Source of the DNA: an uncultured Cellvibrionales bacterium
Lineage (GTDB): Bacteria; Pseudomonadota; Gammaproteobacteria; Pseudomonadales; Cellvibrionaceae
Length of the DNA stretch: 64,000 bases
Assembly (NCBI GenBank): GCA_913020115.1
Contig: CAJWBQ010000011.1
Location: forward strand, 54,459 to 118,458
Reading direction: 5' to 3'
Shown: piece after piece, positions 38,627 to 48,018 of the stretch
How the letters are laid out: every line of letters begins with the position of its first letter
How positions within the stretch are numbered: position 1 is the first letter of the stretch
The notes under the pieces: model-generated
Told to the model about the DNA's origin: nothing
The model's input: the letters and a program-made list of their open reading frames with translations, nothing else
Databases searched by the model: none
Position numbers and translations under genes: made by a program

Positions 38627-39886
38627 TTAAATATTCGCGGGGTGCTCCGGCCAAGTTAATGGCGGCAGGCCATTGTCCACTGGGCGCATTTCAATGCACT
38701 CAGGAACGGGGCATACCAAGGCGCAAAGGTTACAACCTACGCACTCATCATTGTCGACAGTGAAATCGCGGCGTCCATCGCCTTTGTCGCCAATAACAAT
38801 AGCTTGGTGTGCTGTGTCTTCGCACGCTATGTGGCAGCGACCACACTCGATACAACTGTCTTTATCGATAAAGGCTTTTGTATCGAAATTCATGTTGAGT
38901 TGATTCCAGTCCACTGTGTTAGCAATGGCTTTACCGCGGAAATCATCTAAGGTGCGATAACCCTTTTCCTTCATGAACTGGCTGAGCCCGGCGGTCATAT
39001 CGTCAATAATACGAAAGCCGTACAGCATGGCCGCTGTACACACCTGTAAGCCAGATGCGCCCAAGGCAATAAACTCAGCTGCGTCGCGCCAAGTCTCGAT
39101 GCCGCCAATCGCAGAAATTTCCATTCCTTGAATATCTTCAGCGCGCGCTATTTCAGCCACCATGTTGAGGGCGATAGGCTTAACCGCGGCGCCACAGTAG
39201 CCGCCGTGAGTACCCTTATTATCAACAATCGGTGTGGGGGCCATTGCGTCTAAGTCCACAGAAACAATGGAATTAACCGTGTTGATCAAGGAGACTGCGT
39301 GAGCCCCACCTTTCATTGCGGCTTCTGCCGGCACCAAAATATTCGTAATGTTGGGTGTGAGTTTAGTAAAGACCGGAATATCCACAACTTCGCGAACCCA
39401 ACGGGTGGTTTGTTCTACTAATTCTGGCACTTGGCCAATGGCCGAGCCCATGCCGCGTTCACACATGCCATGTGGGCAACCCAGGTTGAGCTCGATGCCA
39501 TGTACACCAGAGTTGGCAATTTTAATGGCGAGTTCTTTCCATGCTTGCTCGTCAATAGGAGCCATCATTGAGCCGATGATCACGCGGTCTGGCCACTTGC
39601 GTCGAACATCTTCAATTTCGCGAAGGTTCACTTCAAGGGAGCGGTCGGAAATCAATTCGATATTATTGATTCCCATAACGCTTTGATTGCGGTCTTTGTG
39701 GACGCCGTAGCGACTTGATACGTTCACTACAGGTGGATTTTCGCCTAAGGTTTTCCAAACCACGCCAGCCCAGCCCGCTTCAAATGCGCGTTCTACATTA
39801 TATTGTTTGTCTGTGGGTGGGGCAGAGGCCAACCAAAATGGGTTGATACTTTTAATGCCCGCGATGGTACAACTTAAATCACTCAT
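38627..39886 (-). CDS. preA: NAD-dependent dihydropyrimidine dehydrogenase subunit PreA
   Basis: A 419-residue FMN/FeS protein that reduces uracil and thymine. The N-terminal dihydroorotate-dehydrogenase-like barrel has the active-site stretch ELNLGCPHGMCERGMG and FTKLTPNITNI. The C-terminus carries two 4Fe-4S sites, CIECGRCHIAC and CVGCNLCALVCPV. The start overlaps the preT stop by 4 bases. It works with PreT, which supplies electrons from NADH. First enzyme of the pathway. Confidence 0.95.
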   Translation of the reverse strand: MSDLSCTIAGIKSINPFWLASAPPTDKQYNVERAFEAGWAGVVWKTLGENPPVVNVSSRYGVHKDRNQSVMGINNIELISDRSLEVNLREIEDVRRKWPDRVIIGSMMAPIDEQAWKELAIKIANSGVHGIELNLGCPHGMCERGMGSAIGQVPELVEQTTRWVREVVDIPVFTKLTPNITNILVPAEAAMKGGAHAVSLINTVNSIVSVDLDAMAPTPIVDNKGTHGGYCGAAVKPIALNMVAEIARAEDIQGMEISAIGGIETWRDAAEFIALGASGLQVCTAAMLYGFRIIDDMTAGLSQFMKEKGYRTLDDFRGKAIANTVDWNQLNMNFDTKAFIDKDSCIECGRCHIACEDTAHQAIVIGDKGDGRRDFTVDNDECVGCNLCALVCPVPECIEMRPVDNGLPPLTWPEHPANI

Positions 39887-41238
39887 GCTCGGGTCTCCGA
39901 ATTGGCGCTTAGGTATTGATCAATGGCGTGGGCTGCTTGCTTGCCGTCTTCTACCGCTTGTACGGTAAGGTCTTCTCCTGACGCAATGCAATCGCCGCCG
40001 GCAAATACACCTTTCAGTGAAGTTTCAGCCCGGCTGTTAACGACCACTTTGCCTTTCTCAATGTTCAGGCCTTGCAGCTCTGAGGTGGAGAGGGTTTGGC
40101 CAATGGCGACCAATACTTGGTCCGCAGGGAGGGTGAAAATCTCGCCTTTCTTTTTATAAGCGCCGCCTTCAATAATCATAGAATCAAAGCTGATACTTTC
40201 AAGGGCGGCACTGCCGTTCAATGCGGCGGGGGAGGCCCATAACTCGATGTTTACACCGTTACTACGGGCTAAATCTACTTCCCAATCTGTGGCTGACATT
40301 TGTGCTTCGCCGCGACGATAAGCTAGGGTCACGTGTTTGGCACCGAGACGTTTTGCTTGGATAGCGGCATCAATAGCGGTATTGCCTCCACCAATAACAA
40401 CCACATTACTACCAATGCTAAGCTCAGACTTATCTTCACTTTGGCGCAGGTTTTCAATGAATGTAATGGCGTTTTCTACGCCGGGCAGCGTATTGCCGGG
40501 AAGGTTTAGTGTGTTGGCATCGCCAAGCCCTACGCCGATAAAGACGGCGTCAAAGCGAGTCTGTAAGTCTTTTAGCGATACTTGTTGACCCAGTGCTTGA
40601 CCGTACTCTAGCGTAATGCCACCAATGTCTAATAAAAACTCTACTTCACGCTGGGCGTAGTTATCGGCCATTTTGTAAGCAGCCAATCCGTATTCATTCA
40701 AGCCGCCTGGTTTGGCTTTCGCTTCAAAGATTGTGACATCGTGACCCAGCATCGCGGCTCGGTGGGCACAGGACAGGCCGGCAGGACCAGCACCAATAAT
40801 GGCGATGTGTTTCCCGGAATCTTTTGCCCTCGAGAAGGGATGCGGAGCGTCTTTTGCCATCAAATGATCAACCGCATAGCGCTGCAATGCACCAATTTGC
40901 ACGGGCTCTTCGCCGGTGTGGTTGCGTACGCAAGCCTGTTCACACAGCACTTCCGTAGGACAGGCCCTGGCACAAGTACCACCCATGATATTGGCGGCCA
41001 AAATAGTTTCGGCTGAGCCTGTGATATTGGCGGTTTTTATTTGATGAATAAAGGTGGGGATGTCGATAGAAGTTGGGCAGGCGTTGATGCAGGGCGCGTC
41101 GTAACAGTAGATACAACTATCGGCTGCGCTGATTGCTTGAGTTGCACTCAATGGTTTGTGCAAGTCGCTGAAATTAGTTTCGATTTGTGCCGCGGAAAGC
41201 GTGCAGCCATTTGCCGGGTAGGCTGGTTTTTCGACCAT
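39883..41238 (-). CDS. preT: Dihydropyrimidine dehydrogenase subunit PreT
   Basis: A 451-residue FAD/NAD and FeS protein related to the glutamate-synthase small subunit. N-terminal Cys clusters are CIYCYDAPCINACP and CARACPTEVLCEQACV. The FAD motif is IIGAGPAGLSCAHRAA and the NAD(P) motif VVVIGGGNTAIDAA. It transfers electrons from NADH to PreA. GGAGAT precedes the ATG. It is the first gene of the five-gene operon, and a RutR-like triple half-site lies 83 bases upstream. Confidence 0.94.
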   Translation of the reverse strand: MVEKPAYPANGCTLSAAQIETNFSDLHKPLSATQAISAADSCIYCYDAPCINACPTSIDIPTFIHQIKTANITGSAETILAANIMGGTCARACPTEVLCEQACVRNHTGEEPVQIGALQRYAVDHLMAKDAPHPFSRAKDSGKHIAIIGAGPAGLSCAHRAAMLGHDVTIFEAKAKPGGLNEYGLAAYKMADNYAQREVEFLLDIGGITLEYGQALGQQVSLKDLQTRFDAVFIGVGLGDANTLNLPGNTLPGVENAITFIENLRQSEDKSELSIGSNVVVIGGGNTAIDAAIQAKRLGAKHVTLAYRRGEAQMSATDWEVDLARSNGVNIELWASPAALNGSAALESISFDSMIIEGGAYKKKGEIFTLPADQVLVAIGQTLSTSELQGLNIEKGKVVVNSRAETSLKGVFAGGDCIASGEDLTVQAVEDGKQAAHAIDQYLSANSETRA

Positions 41239-41320
41239 TGCCCTATCTCCTCTTTAGCTTAAGAAAGCGCATGTTTTTATTGGCGGCATTTAATGCCTTT
41301 TTGTATGCGTGCTTATATCC

Positions 41321-41345
41321 TAGTCAATCTTGACTAAATGGTCAA
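41321..41345 (-). promoter_or_regulatory. RutR-like operator of the pyrimidine operon
   Basis: The stretch reads TAGTCAA, TC, TTGACTA, AA, TGGTCAA: three half-sites in alternating orientation with 2-base spacers. The right-hand pair matches the E. coli RutR consensus TTGACCA-N2-TGGTCAA at 13 of 14 half-site bases; the left-hand pair is a perfect dyad. Its place upstream of preT suggests uracil- or thymine-responsive TetR-family control. No rutR gene is in the window. Confidence 0.65.
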
Positions 41346-41360
41346 CTAAATAATGAAGAC

Positions 41361-41389
41361 AAAAAAAAGGGCGCTCAATGAGCGCCCCT
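41361..41389 (-). terminator. Rho-independent terminator of the small exported protein gene
   Basis: On the minus strand GGGCGCT, a 5-base loop and AGCGCCC are followed by eight T residues. It ends 20 bases after the stop of the gene at 41410 and insulates it from the pyrimidine operon. Confidence 0.88.
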
Positions 41390-41409
41390 TCTGACTTTTA
41401 ACGCTGGAG

Positions 41410-41697
41410 TTAAGCGTTGGTCATACGATCTTTGTAGGCGCGCACGGCTGAGTTGAATGCATCGGCAACTTGCTTCATGTTATCGATCATTTCGTTGTGT
41501 GCGGCGGCGTCTGATGCACACTCTAGATACGCTTCAGCGCTGCTCATATAAGCTTTTACTTGATTCTTAGCTTTAACCATCTGTGCAGTAACAGCTGTTG
41601 AAGCATCGGGCAGAAGAGGGGCTACAGGCTTATCACATGCGTGAGTTAAGCCAGAAAATAATACAGTAGACAGTACCAGAGTGATTACTTTTAACAT
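41410..41697 (-). CDS. Small exported helical protein, unknown function
   Basis: A 95-residue protein with a clear signal peptide (about residues 1-20, ending THA). The mature 75 residues start with Cys and are mostly helical, with one further Cys (YLECASDA) that could form a disulfide. AAAGGA lies about 8 bases before the ATG and its own terminator follows, so it is an independently expressed gene. I do not recognise the family; it is too short and polar for an enzyme. Confidence 0.78.
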   Translation of the reverse strand: MLKVITLVLSTVLFSGLTHACDKPVAPLLPDASTAVTAQMVKAKNQVKAYMSSAEAYLECASDAAAHNEMIDNMKQVADAFNSAVRAYKDRMTNA

Positions 41698-42067
41698 GTT
41701 GATTTCCTTTAAGTGGCCGTTATGTCACGGCATTGAGCTCATCGAGCTGACAATTTTTTGGGCTATAAGGCTTCAAGGGCTTGGCGCTAATGAATTCTTA
41801 GCGAAAGTACTTATAAGCATTACGAATTAAAACCTTGTTTTGTTAGCAGGGGGGATTATAAATACCTGCCGAAAGAAATCCAATATTCTTTCGGAATAAA
41901 TAACTGATTATCTATTCTATCGTGTATTAACTGACTAAGCTGTCATTCGTGACACGTGCCGTTGGGCAATTTCTACGGGGATGGCAATGTCTTTAGCGGT
42001 CTAGCAAAATTTGCGGCAAAAAAAAGGGCGCCGAAGCGCCCTTTTAATCTAGCTTATGTTTGCAGTC
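41698..42067. other. Leader region with a hairpin upstream of the small exported protein
   Basis: A 370-base gap between two leftward genes. It holds the terminator of the upstream receptor at 42018-42045 and a perfect 9-bp hairpin (CCGAAAGAA at 41869-41877, TTCTTTCGG at 41886-41894). No reading frame here looks like a gene. The long leader before a gene with its own terminator leaves room for a regulated 5' untranslated region. Confidence 0.5.
42018..42045 (-). terminator. Rho-independent terminator after TonB-dependent receptor
   Basis: On the minus strand GGGCGC, a TTCG tetraloop and GCGCCC are followed by eight T residues, 23 bases after the receptor's stop codon. Confidence 0.9.
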
Positions 42068-44470
42068 TTAGAAAGACTTACGAACAGTTACGCCCATGGT
42101 GCGTGGCTCGTTTGTTCTGAACGCTAGGCGTGCACGGCCTCCACGTTCACGGTCAAAGGAAAGGTCTGCATTTTCATCAGCAAGGTTCTTGATGAAAACA
42201 ACCGCTTCCATATCGCCGTAAATAAAGCCGGCATTAAGATTGATTGTAGAGTAGGCATCCAACTCTAGGTCAACCGTGGTGACTTCGCTGCCAGTCGCTC
42301 CACCAAGGGTAAGACCCGAGGAGAAGTTGCCGGCGCCAGAAACCTGATCGCTAGGCTGGGTGATTCTGTCGCCAATGTAAGCCCAAGAGCCAGAGATATA
42401 AGTGGCGTCACTGTTAAACAAACCTTCCTCAAAGGTATAGGTTCCAGAGAAAGCAAACTGTAGCTCAGGAACAGATGCCAAGCGGTTGCCTTTCTCAATG
42501 CCGCCAATGGTGTTGCCATTAGCGTCAGTTACCGTTGAGTCAAACTCAGCTTCAATAACACTACCTGCGAAAGACATATACAAGTTGTCAGTCACCTCTG
42601 CGGCTACTTCAAGTTCAATACCGACTGAGTGAGACTCTGGTACGTTGAACGAAATACGCGAGGAGCATGAGCCCGCATCCAAAGTCGCTTGCAAGTCTTC
42701 GATATCAGAGTAGAACGCCGCAGTGTTTACTGTGATGTTGCCGAAGCGAGCTTTGGCACCCACTTCGTAGTTCCACATGGTTTCGTCATCGTAGTCTTGG
42801 AAGCCGCCGAAGACAGCGAGGTCATCGCCTTCACAAAGGCTTTCATTCAAGGGATCGTTCACACCACCAAGGCGGAAGCCCTGAGAAGCTTGCGCATTCA
42901 GCGTTACGTCGTCATTCATGTCGTAACTTGCCATAACCCGTGAGGTGAAGCCGTCAGAGCTGGTTTCATCTGTTTGGTTGTCGGCGTTAGAGAATACACC
43001 ACCTGTCTTAAAGGTACGCTCTTCTTCGTAGTCGTAGAAGCGGCCACCAATGGTGAGTTGTAAGCGGTCTGTTACGTCGTAGTTAACTTCACCAAATACT
43101 GCCTGCTGTGAAAGATCGTAAGGCAGAAATGCATTGTAAGGTGAGTCGCTTGGGAAGCCATTAGCGGCGCCGGCCGAAACGCCTGCGCCCAAAGCGAGAT
43201 CAGCTTCGACGTCATAGCCTGGAGTTGGCAGTCTTTGATTGTACTCGCGCTCTGTTTCTGAAGTAAATGCACCGACAACCCACTGATAAGGACCGTCGCC
43301 GTTTGAGCTAAAGCGTATTTCGGCTGTAACTTGCTCAACGTCAGTGGTGTCCAGTAGGTTTGATGGCAGCAAAATGCCGGCTTCAGTAAAGCCTAAGTCA
43401 GCAGATACACTGCCTGTTAAGGCGCTGGCATCACGGCTAACGAGAATTTCACGTTCGGTGTAGCTGGTCACAAACGTCACGTCAAAATCGTCTAGGCTCC
43501 ATTCCACAACAGTATCGGCAATCAGAGTTTCATCACTAAAACCTTCATCCAATAATAGGTACTGTTCGCGCTCGTCCAGTGTAATAGCAGGTCGAGTGGT
43601 GGTGTATGGGTTGGCGTAAAGGTTGTAAACTTCCTGACGGTTAGCACCATCGGTTTCCAATTCCTGATAGATCACACGAGGCGTGATGGTCAGGTTGTCA
43701 GTTGGCTGAATCGCCAAGGTTGCCCGTAGGCCGGTTCTGTTACCGCTGTTAACATCAGACTTTTTGGCGCCATTTTCGCCAAATGCATCAATGTATCCTG
43801 CGTATTCAGTGGTGTAACCCACGAGGCGCAAAGCGGCTTTGCCGTCGGCCAGTGGAATGTTAACCATACCTTTTAAGTGGCCGCCTTCTTCACCGTCAGA
43901 CAAAGTATTGAGGCTCGCTTCAACGCTGCCCTCAAACTCATCCATTAAGGGTGAATTGGTAATGTAACGTACCGTTCCGCCCATGGAGCCGGAGCCAAAC
44001 AGAGTGCCCTGTGGGCCTCTCAATGTTTCTACACGGTTCAGGTCATAAAGGTCCAGGTCTGGAGTGAACAATGAAAGTGAGATAACGCTTTCATCAAGGT
44101 ATACACCAACCTGTTCTTTAACACCGGGCTGATCGCGCACGATCTGACCAGCTGATACACCACGAATGGCGACTTGGCTCTGGCCTGGGCCCAAGTTTTG
44201 AATGCTTAAGCCGGCAACGTTTCTGGACAGCTCTTCAAGGCTTGACGCGCCTGTCCGCTGGATGTCCTGCTCTGTTTGCGCGTTAATGGCAAAAGGCACA
44301 TCTTGGATAGATGAACTTCTCTTTGTTGCGGTTACGACAACTTCTTCAATACCGAAAAGACGGCTGTCGTCTTGCGCTGTCGCGCCTTGCATCATCGTGG
44401 CGCCGATGCAGGCAGGTAACAAAGCTTTAATAAAAATCGATTTTTTGTTTGCTCTCTTAATTTCAAACAT
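42068..44470 (-). CDS. TonB-dependent outer-membrane receptor
   Basis: An 800-residue receptor with a signal peptide (about residues 1-32), a TonB box-like IEEVVVTATKRSSS, plug motifs VAIRGVSAGQIVRDQ and VETLRGPQGTLFGSGSMGGT, and a C-terminal beta signal VTVRKSF. It is not a close copy of the receptor at 32061. Tandem terminators isolate it from the next gene. The 219-base gap upstream contains an ATATCAAG/CTTGATAT dyad (44520-44545). The ligand is unknown. The receptor-like 'Oar/FecA' distinction cannot be made here. Confidence 0.92.
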   Translation of the reverse strand: MFEIKRANKKSIFIKALLPACIGATMMQGATAQDDSRLFGIEEVVVTATKRSSSIQDVPFAINAQTEQDIQRTGASSLEELSRNVAGLSIQNLGPGQSQVAIRGVSAGQIVRDQPGVKEQVGVYLDESVISLSLFTPDLDLYDLNRVETLRGPQGTLFGSGSMGGTVRYITNSPLMDEFEGSVEASLNTLSDGEEGGHLKGMVNIPLADGKAALRLVGYTTEYAGYIDAFGENGAKKSDVNSGNRTGLRATLAIQPTDNLTITPRVIYQELETDGANRQEVYNLYANPYTTTRPAITLDEREQYLLLDEGFSDETLIADTVVEWSLDDFDVTFVTSYTEREILVSRDASALTGSVSADLGFTEAGILLPSNLLDTTDVEQVTAEIRFSSNGDGPYQWVVGAFTSETEREYNQRLPTPGYDVEADLALGAGVSAGAANGFPSDSPYNAFLPYDLSQQAVFGEVNYDVTDRLQLTIGGRFYDYEEERTFKTGGVFSNADNQTDETSSDGFTSRVMASYDMNDDVTLNAQASQGFRLGGVNDPLNESLCEGDDLAVFGGFQDYDDETMWNYEVGAKARFGNITVNTAAFYSDIEDLQATLDAGSCSSRISFNVPESHSVGIELEVAAEVTDNLYMSFAGSVIEAEFDSTVTDANGNTIGGIEKGNRLASVPELQFAFSGTYTFEEGLFNSDATYISGSWAYIGDRITQPSDQVSGAGNFSSGLTLGGATGSEVTTVDLELDAYSTINLNAGFIYGDMEAVVFIKNLADENADLSFDRERGGRARLAFRTNEPRTMGVTVRKSF

Positions 44471-44689
44471 TTTTTATACCTCTATCTATTATTGTAGTGC
44501 TCTCATTCATCTCATCATTCATATCAAGATTACTTCGCTTGATATTAATCCCTCGAGAATATTAGACTAAAGTGTGGCTCATTAATAACATAAGCACAAA
44601 GTTAATTGCTCTGTGATGATTAAGCATTATTTTCGCGCCATGTTGATACTCGCGCATTATATTCTCGCGGTTTCACTAGTGCACGCAAT

Positions 44690-46315
44690 TTATTCTGTCC
44701 ATTGATGGTGCTTAAACTCCTCTCGAATGTCCTTTTTGCTTAATTTCCCTGTGGCCGTATGTGGTAATGACTCCACAAACACAACATCTGAGGGGATCCA
44801 CCAGCTGGCTACTTTGCCATCGAACCACGCGAGCATCTCAGCGGCCGAAATTGACCCGGGTTCTTGTGGAATGACCAACAGCAAAGGACGCTCTGTCCAG
44901 CGAGGGTGAGATATACCTACTACTGCGGCTTCAGTCACTTGGGGGTGGTCAACAGCACAATTCTCAAGTTCGATAGACGAGATCCATTCACCGCCCGACT
45001 TAATGACGTCTTTGGTGCGGTCGGTAATATTCATGAAGCTGCTGCTGTCGATGGTGGCTACATCACCTGTTTCAAACCAGCCGTCGGCATCGAGATTGGA
45101 CTCTTCGGCTTTGAAATAGCGATTAGTAATCCATGGGCCGCGTACTTTTACGGCGCCTGAAGACTCTCCATCCCAAGGGAGTTCCTTATCATTGGCGTCG
45201 ACAATCTTCATGTCGACACCAAAAATAGGCCGTCCGGCCTTTTGCCGAATGATGTCTAGCTCTTCTTCAGGCAATTGCTTTTGTGCGGTGCTTAAAGAGT
45301 TGAATGTGCCGAGTGGGCTCATCTCTGTCATGCCCCAAGCATTGTGCATCCAGACATTATGTTTTTCTTCGAAAGCTTTCATTATCGACACGGGGCAAGC
45401 GGCGCCGCCGACAACCAGAGATTCTAGTGAGGGGACGGATTCGCCAGAGGTTTCGAGGTATTGAAGCAGTGCCATCCAGATGGTGGGTACGCCTGCAGAC
45501 TTATTGACCTTTTCACGGTTGATTAAGTTACAGAGAGTTTCTCCATCACCCATTTTGGGCCCAGGCAGTACCATTTTTGCGCCGATCATGAAGCAGCTAT
45601 AAGCGTTGCCCCAGCCATTCACATGGAACATCGGGACAATGGGCATCATGGTGTCATTCACTGATATATTGAAAACGTCGGGCAGTGCCGCGGCGTAACA
45701 GTGAAGTACCGTTGAACGATGGCTATAAAGCACACCCTTGGGGTTTCCTGTGGTGCCGGAGGTATAACACAGTGCGCTAGCCTGGTTTTCGTCCAATTCC
45801 GGAAATTCGAACTGGTCAGATTCCGCCGCAATGAGGGTTTCGTAGCAATGGGCATTTCGCAGATTGGTGTTGGGCATGTGCGATTCGCCGGTTAGAACAA
45901 CAAACCCTTTCACTCCTGGCAGTTTGTCCTGCAATTTCTCAAGTAGGGGGACAAACATGAGGTCTACAAATACCCACTGATCTTCGGCGTGGTTGATTAT
46001 GTATTCTAGTTGTTCTTCAAACAGGCGAGGGTTGATGGTATGGCAAATCATGCCAGAGCTGGATATTCCGTAATAAAGCTCAATATGGCGGTGATCGTTC
46101 CACGCAAGAGTGGCAATGCAGTCGCCTTGTTCTGCGCCTAGGCTTTTTAGGGCGTTGGCCAGTTGTCGAGCCCGGCTGAACAGCTGCCGATAGGTGCAGC
46201 GGTGCAGAGGGTTGTCGGCAGTAACTGACACTACCTCTTGGTCACCGTGAACTTTGTTCGCAAAATTCATTATAGAGGTGATTGTGAGTGGCATATCCAT
46301 CATTAGACCGTTCAT
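44690..46315 (-). CDS. AMP-dependent acyl-CoA synthetase
   Basis: A 541-residue adenylate-forming enzyme activating a fatty or aromatic acid to its CoA thioester. The ATP motif is [20 protein letters not shown]; others are [25 protein letters not shown] and the catalytic-Lys region [17 protein letters not shown] prefer the ATG at 46315, preceded by GAGAG, over 46330. It is closest to medium-/long-chain fatty acyl-CoA ligases. Possibly linked to the adjacent receptor through uptake of a lipid-like substrate (weak inference). Confidence 0.92.
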   Translation of the reverse strand: MNGLMMDMPLTITSIMNFANKVHGDQEVVSVTADNPLHRCTYRQLFSRARQLANALKSLGAEQGDCIATLAWNDHRHIELYYGISSSGMICHTINPRLFEEQLEYIINHAEDQWVFVDLMFVPLLEKLQDKLPGVKGFVVLTGESHMPNTNLRNAHCYETLIAAESDQFEFPELDENQASALCYTSGTTGNPKGVLYSHRSTVLHCYAAALPDVFNISVNDTMMPIVPMFHVNGWGNAYSCFMIGAKMVLPGPKMGDGETLCNLINREKVNKSAGVPTIWMALLQYLETSGESVPSLESLVVGGAACPVSIMKAFEEKHNVWMHNAWGMTEMSPLGTFNSLSTAQKQLPEEELDIIRQKAGRPIFGVDMKIVDANDKELPWDGESSGAVKVRGPWITNRYFKAEESNLDADGWFETGDVATIDSSSFMNITDRTKDVIKSGGEWISSIELENCAVDHPQVTEAAVVGISHPRWTERPLLLVIPQEPGSISAAEMLAWFDGKVASWWIPSDVVFVESLPHTATGKLSKKDIREEFKHHQWTE

Positions 46316-46445
46316 GCTGTGTTCTCTCATTTGGCTGGGATGTTGTGAATGGACCTAGTTCGCGAATTTGTTAGTTATTAATTTATTGCTTATGCGCGTG
46401 GTCGCTAAGGAGTATAGATGAGCTGGGGATTTCAGAAAAGCAAAA

Positions 46446-46499
46446 TTAAAACGATCGTTTTAACTTGGGCAAGATTCGGGATCTTACCCAAGTTAAAAC
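46446..46499 (-). terminator. Nested palindromes downstream of the envelope operon
   Basis: An 18-bp perfect palindrome (46446-46463, centre CGATCG) overlaps one arm of a 19-bp-stem hairpin (46457-46475 with 46481-46499, 5-base loop). The only mismatch becomes a G-U pair in RNA read leftward, the direction of the operon ending at 46523. It thus looks like a terminator or 3'-end stabilising structure, without a classical U-tract. The palindrome and hairpin share the GTTTTAA arm, so two alternative folds are possible. Confidence 0.6.
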
Positions 46500-46522
46500 C
46501 TAGGCGCCTAGCGGCCTAGAGC

Positions 46523-48001
46523 CTAGTCGATTATCTTGATCCACTCTCCGGGTTTGGGTTCACCTCTGGGATAGTAGCCGTTGAGTAGACGTAGCTGCTC
46601 CTCAGTATAGCGCCCCAACTTTATGTGCCGAGCGAGCAGGGCAAAGGTTGTTTTACTGTTGGCTTTTACGTATTTAATGGTTTTTGCGGCGGGTGCTTTA
46701 CGCTTGCCACGGCTGCGAACGGGCCGAAAGCTATGAACTGCGTCCAGAAAGAGCTGGTCGTAATCGACGTCTTTTTCCGGGTCACTTAAGCTTCCGGTGA
46801 AGTGATACACGCGATTGGCCTGATAAAATACCGCCATTCGGGTGGGGTATTGCTCTTTTCCTTGAGCGGGTCGAACGCCAGTATGGCCCATCAGGCCGGC
46901 CTGTTTGAGTGGCTCAGACCGGGTCAATAAGCTTACATTCAGCTTTTGGCGAATAAATTCGTCGGGTGGAATCTTGTCTTTTAAGCGGGTCACCTCTAGT
47001 TTTAGCTCAGCGACCTTGTCGGCGGGGGCGCCTATTATTGCACTACCTTTGTTTTCTACCTTCCACTCGTCTGGAAATACTAGGGTGAAGCCCAGCTTGC
47101 TGTGAGTATAGCGATTGGTATCAGTGCTGACTCCGGCGTTTAGGGCGTAGTTCTTGCCCCAGAGAAGCCCGTCTACCTGGTCGCGGAAGCCATCCTCATT
47201 GGTGACTTGGGTGCCGTTCTGGCTGAGGGTTCCCGCTTTGGCAATGACTTCTTGCAGGCGTGCATCATTGCTTGGGTGCGTCGAGAACACGCCATGGTAG
47301 CTTTTGGCTTTCTTCCCGGCTTCTTTCGCTCTGAAGCGACTAAAGCGTTCATGATTTTTAAGTACTCCAATGACTTCAATCATAGCCTTTGGGTCGTAGC
47401 CTGCGTTGAATAGGTATTTTGCACCAAAGCCGTCGGCTTCAAGCTCCATTTCACGGCCGTAACCAGAAATGGCGGCGGCGCCATAAATAGAGGTAACCTC
47501 ACCAACAGTGTTGCTGCGAGCGGCGATGGCGGTGACTACTGAAGCCACTTTCGCGCCGGCTGCTGCGGCCTTTTGGCGCACGGCGTGACGGGCGGTGACA
47601 TGACCAATTTCATGGGCGAGCACCGCGGCGAGCTCTGCTTCTGAGTTTAGGAAGCCAATAAGCCCTCTGTTTATATAGATGTAACCTCCCGGCAGCGCGA
47701 AGGCGTTGATGTCTGGGCTGTCAATAATAGTGAATAGGTAGGTGAGATCAGGGCGGTCACTGGTAGCCGCTACTTTTTGGCCCACCTTATCGACGTAGGT
47801 TTGCAGAGATTCATTTTCGTAAATCGGCATTTTCTCGAGTATTTTGGCGTGCTCTTCTTTGCCAATTGAAATTTCTTTGTTTTCGGACATGAGCACAAAG
47901 TCGGCGTTGCCGGTGGCAGGGTTAACTGAGCAAGCGTGTAGCCAGGGCAGTGCGGCCACTACCATGGCCGCAGATACGATATTGGCCTTTGTCCATTTCA
48001 C
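46523..48001 (-). CDS. M48-family lipoprotein metalloprotease with LysM-like C-terminus
   Basis: A 492-residue envelope protease. Residues 1-24 form a lipoprotein signal (PWLHAC). The zinc motif is LAHEIGHVTARHAV, with a downstream Glu ligand in MELEADGFGAKYL, as in the BepA/LoiP-type M48 group. The last 50 residues (YVKANSKTTFALLARHIKLG onward) resemble a LysM-like repeat. It is the last gene of the 13-gene leftward cluster, 17 bases after the lipoprotein gene. It probably works in outer-membrane protein quality control or processing of other cluster products (inference). Confidence 0.9.
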   Translation of the reverse strand: MKWTKANIVSAAMVVAALPWLHACSVNPATGNADFVLMSENKEISIGKEEHAKILEKMPIYENESLQTYVDKVGQKVAATSDRPDLTYLFTIIDSPDINAFALPGGYIYINRGLIGFLNSEAELAAVLAHEIGHVTARHAVRQKAAAAGAKVASVVTAIAARSNTVGEVTSIYGAAAISGYGREMELEADGFGAKYLFNAGYDPKAMIEVIGVLKNHERFSRFRAKEAGKKAKSYHGVFSTHPSNDARLQEVIAKAGTLSQNGTQVTNEDGFRDQVDGLLWGKNYALNAGVSTDTNRYTHSKLGFTLVFPDEWKVENKGSAIIGAPADKVAELKLEVTRLKDKIPPDEFIRQKLNVSLLTRSEPLKQAGLMGHTGVRPAQGKEQYPTRMAVFYQANRVYHFTGSLSDPEKDVDYDQLFLDAVHSFRPVRSRGKRKAPAAKTIKYVKANSKTTFALLARHIKLGRYTEEQLRLLNGYYPRGEPKPGEWIKIID

Positions 48002-48018
48002 AAATTGCTCTCCTTAAA

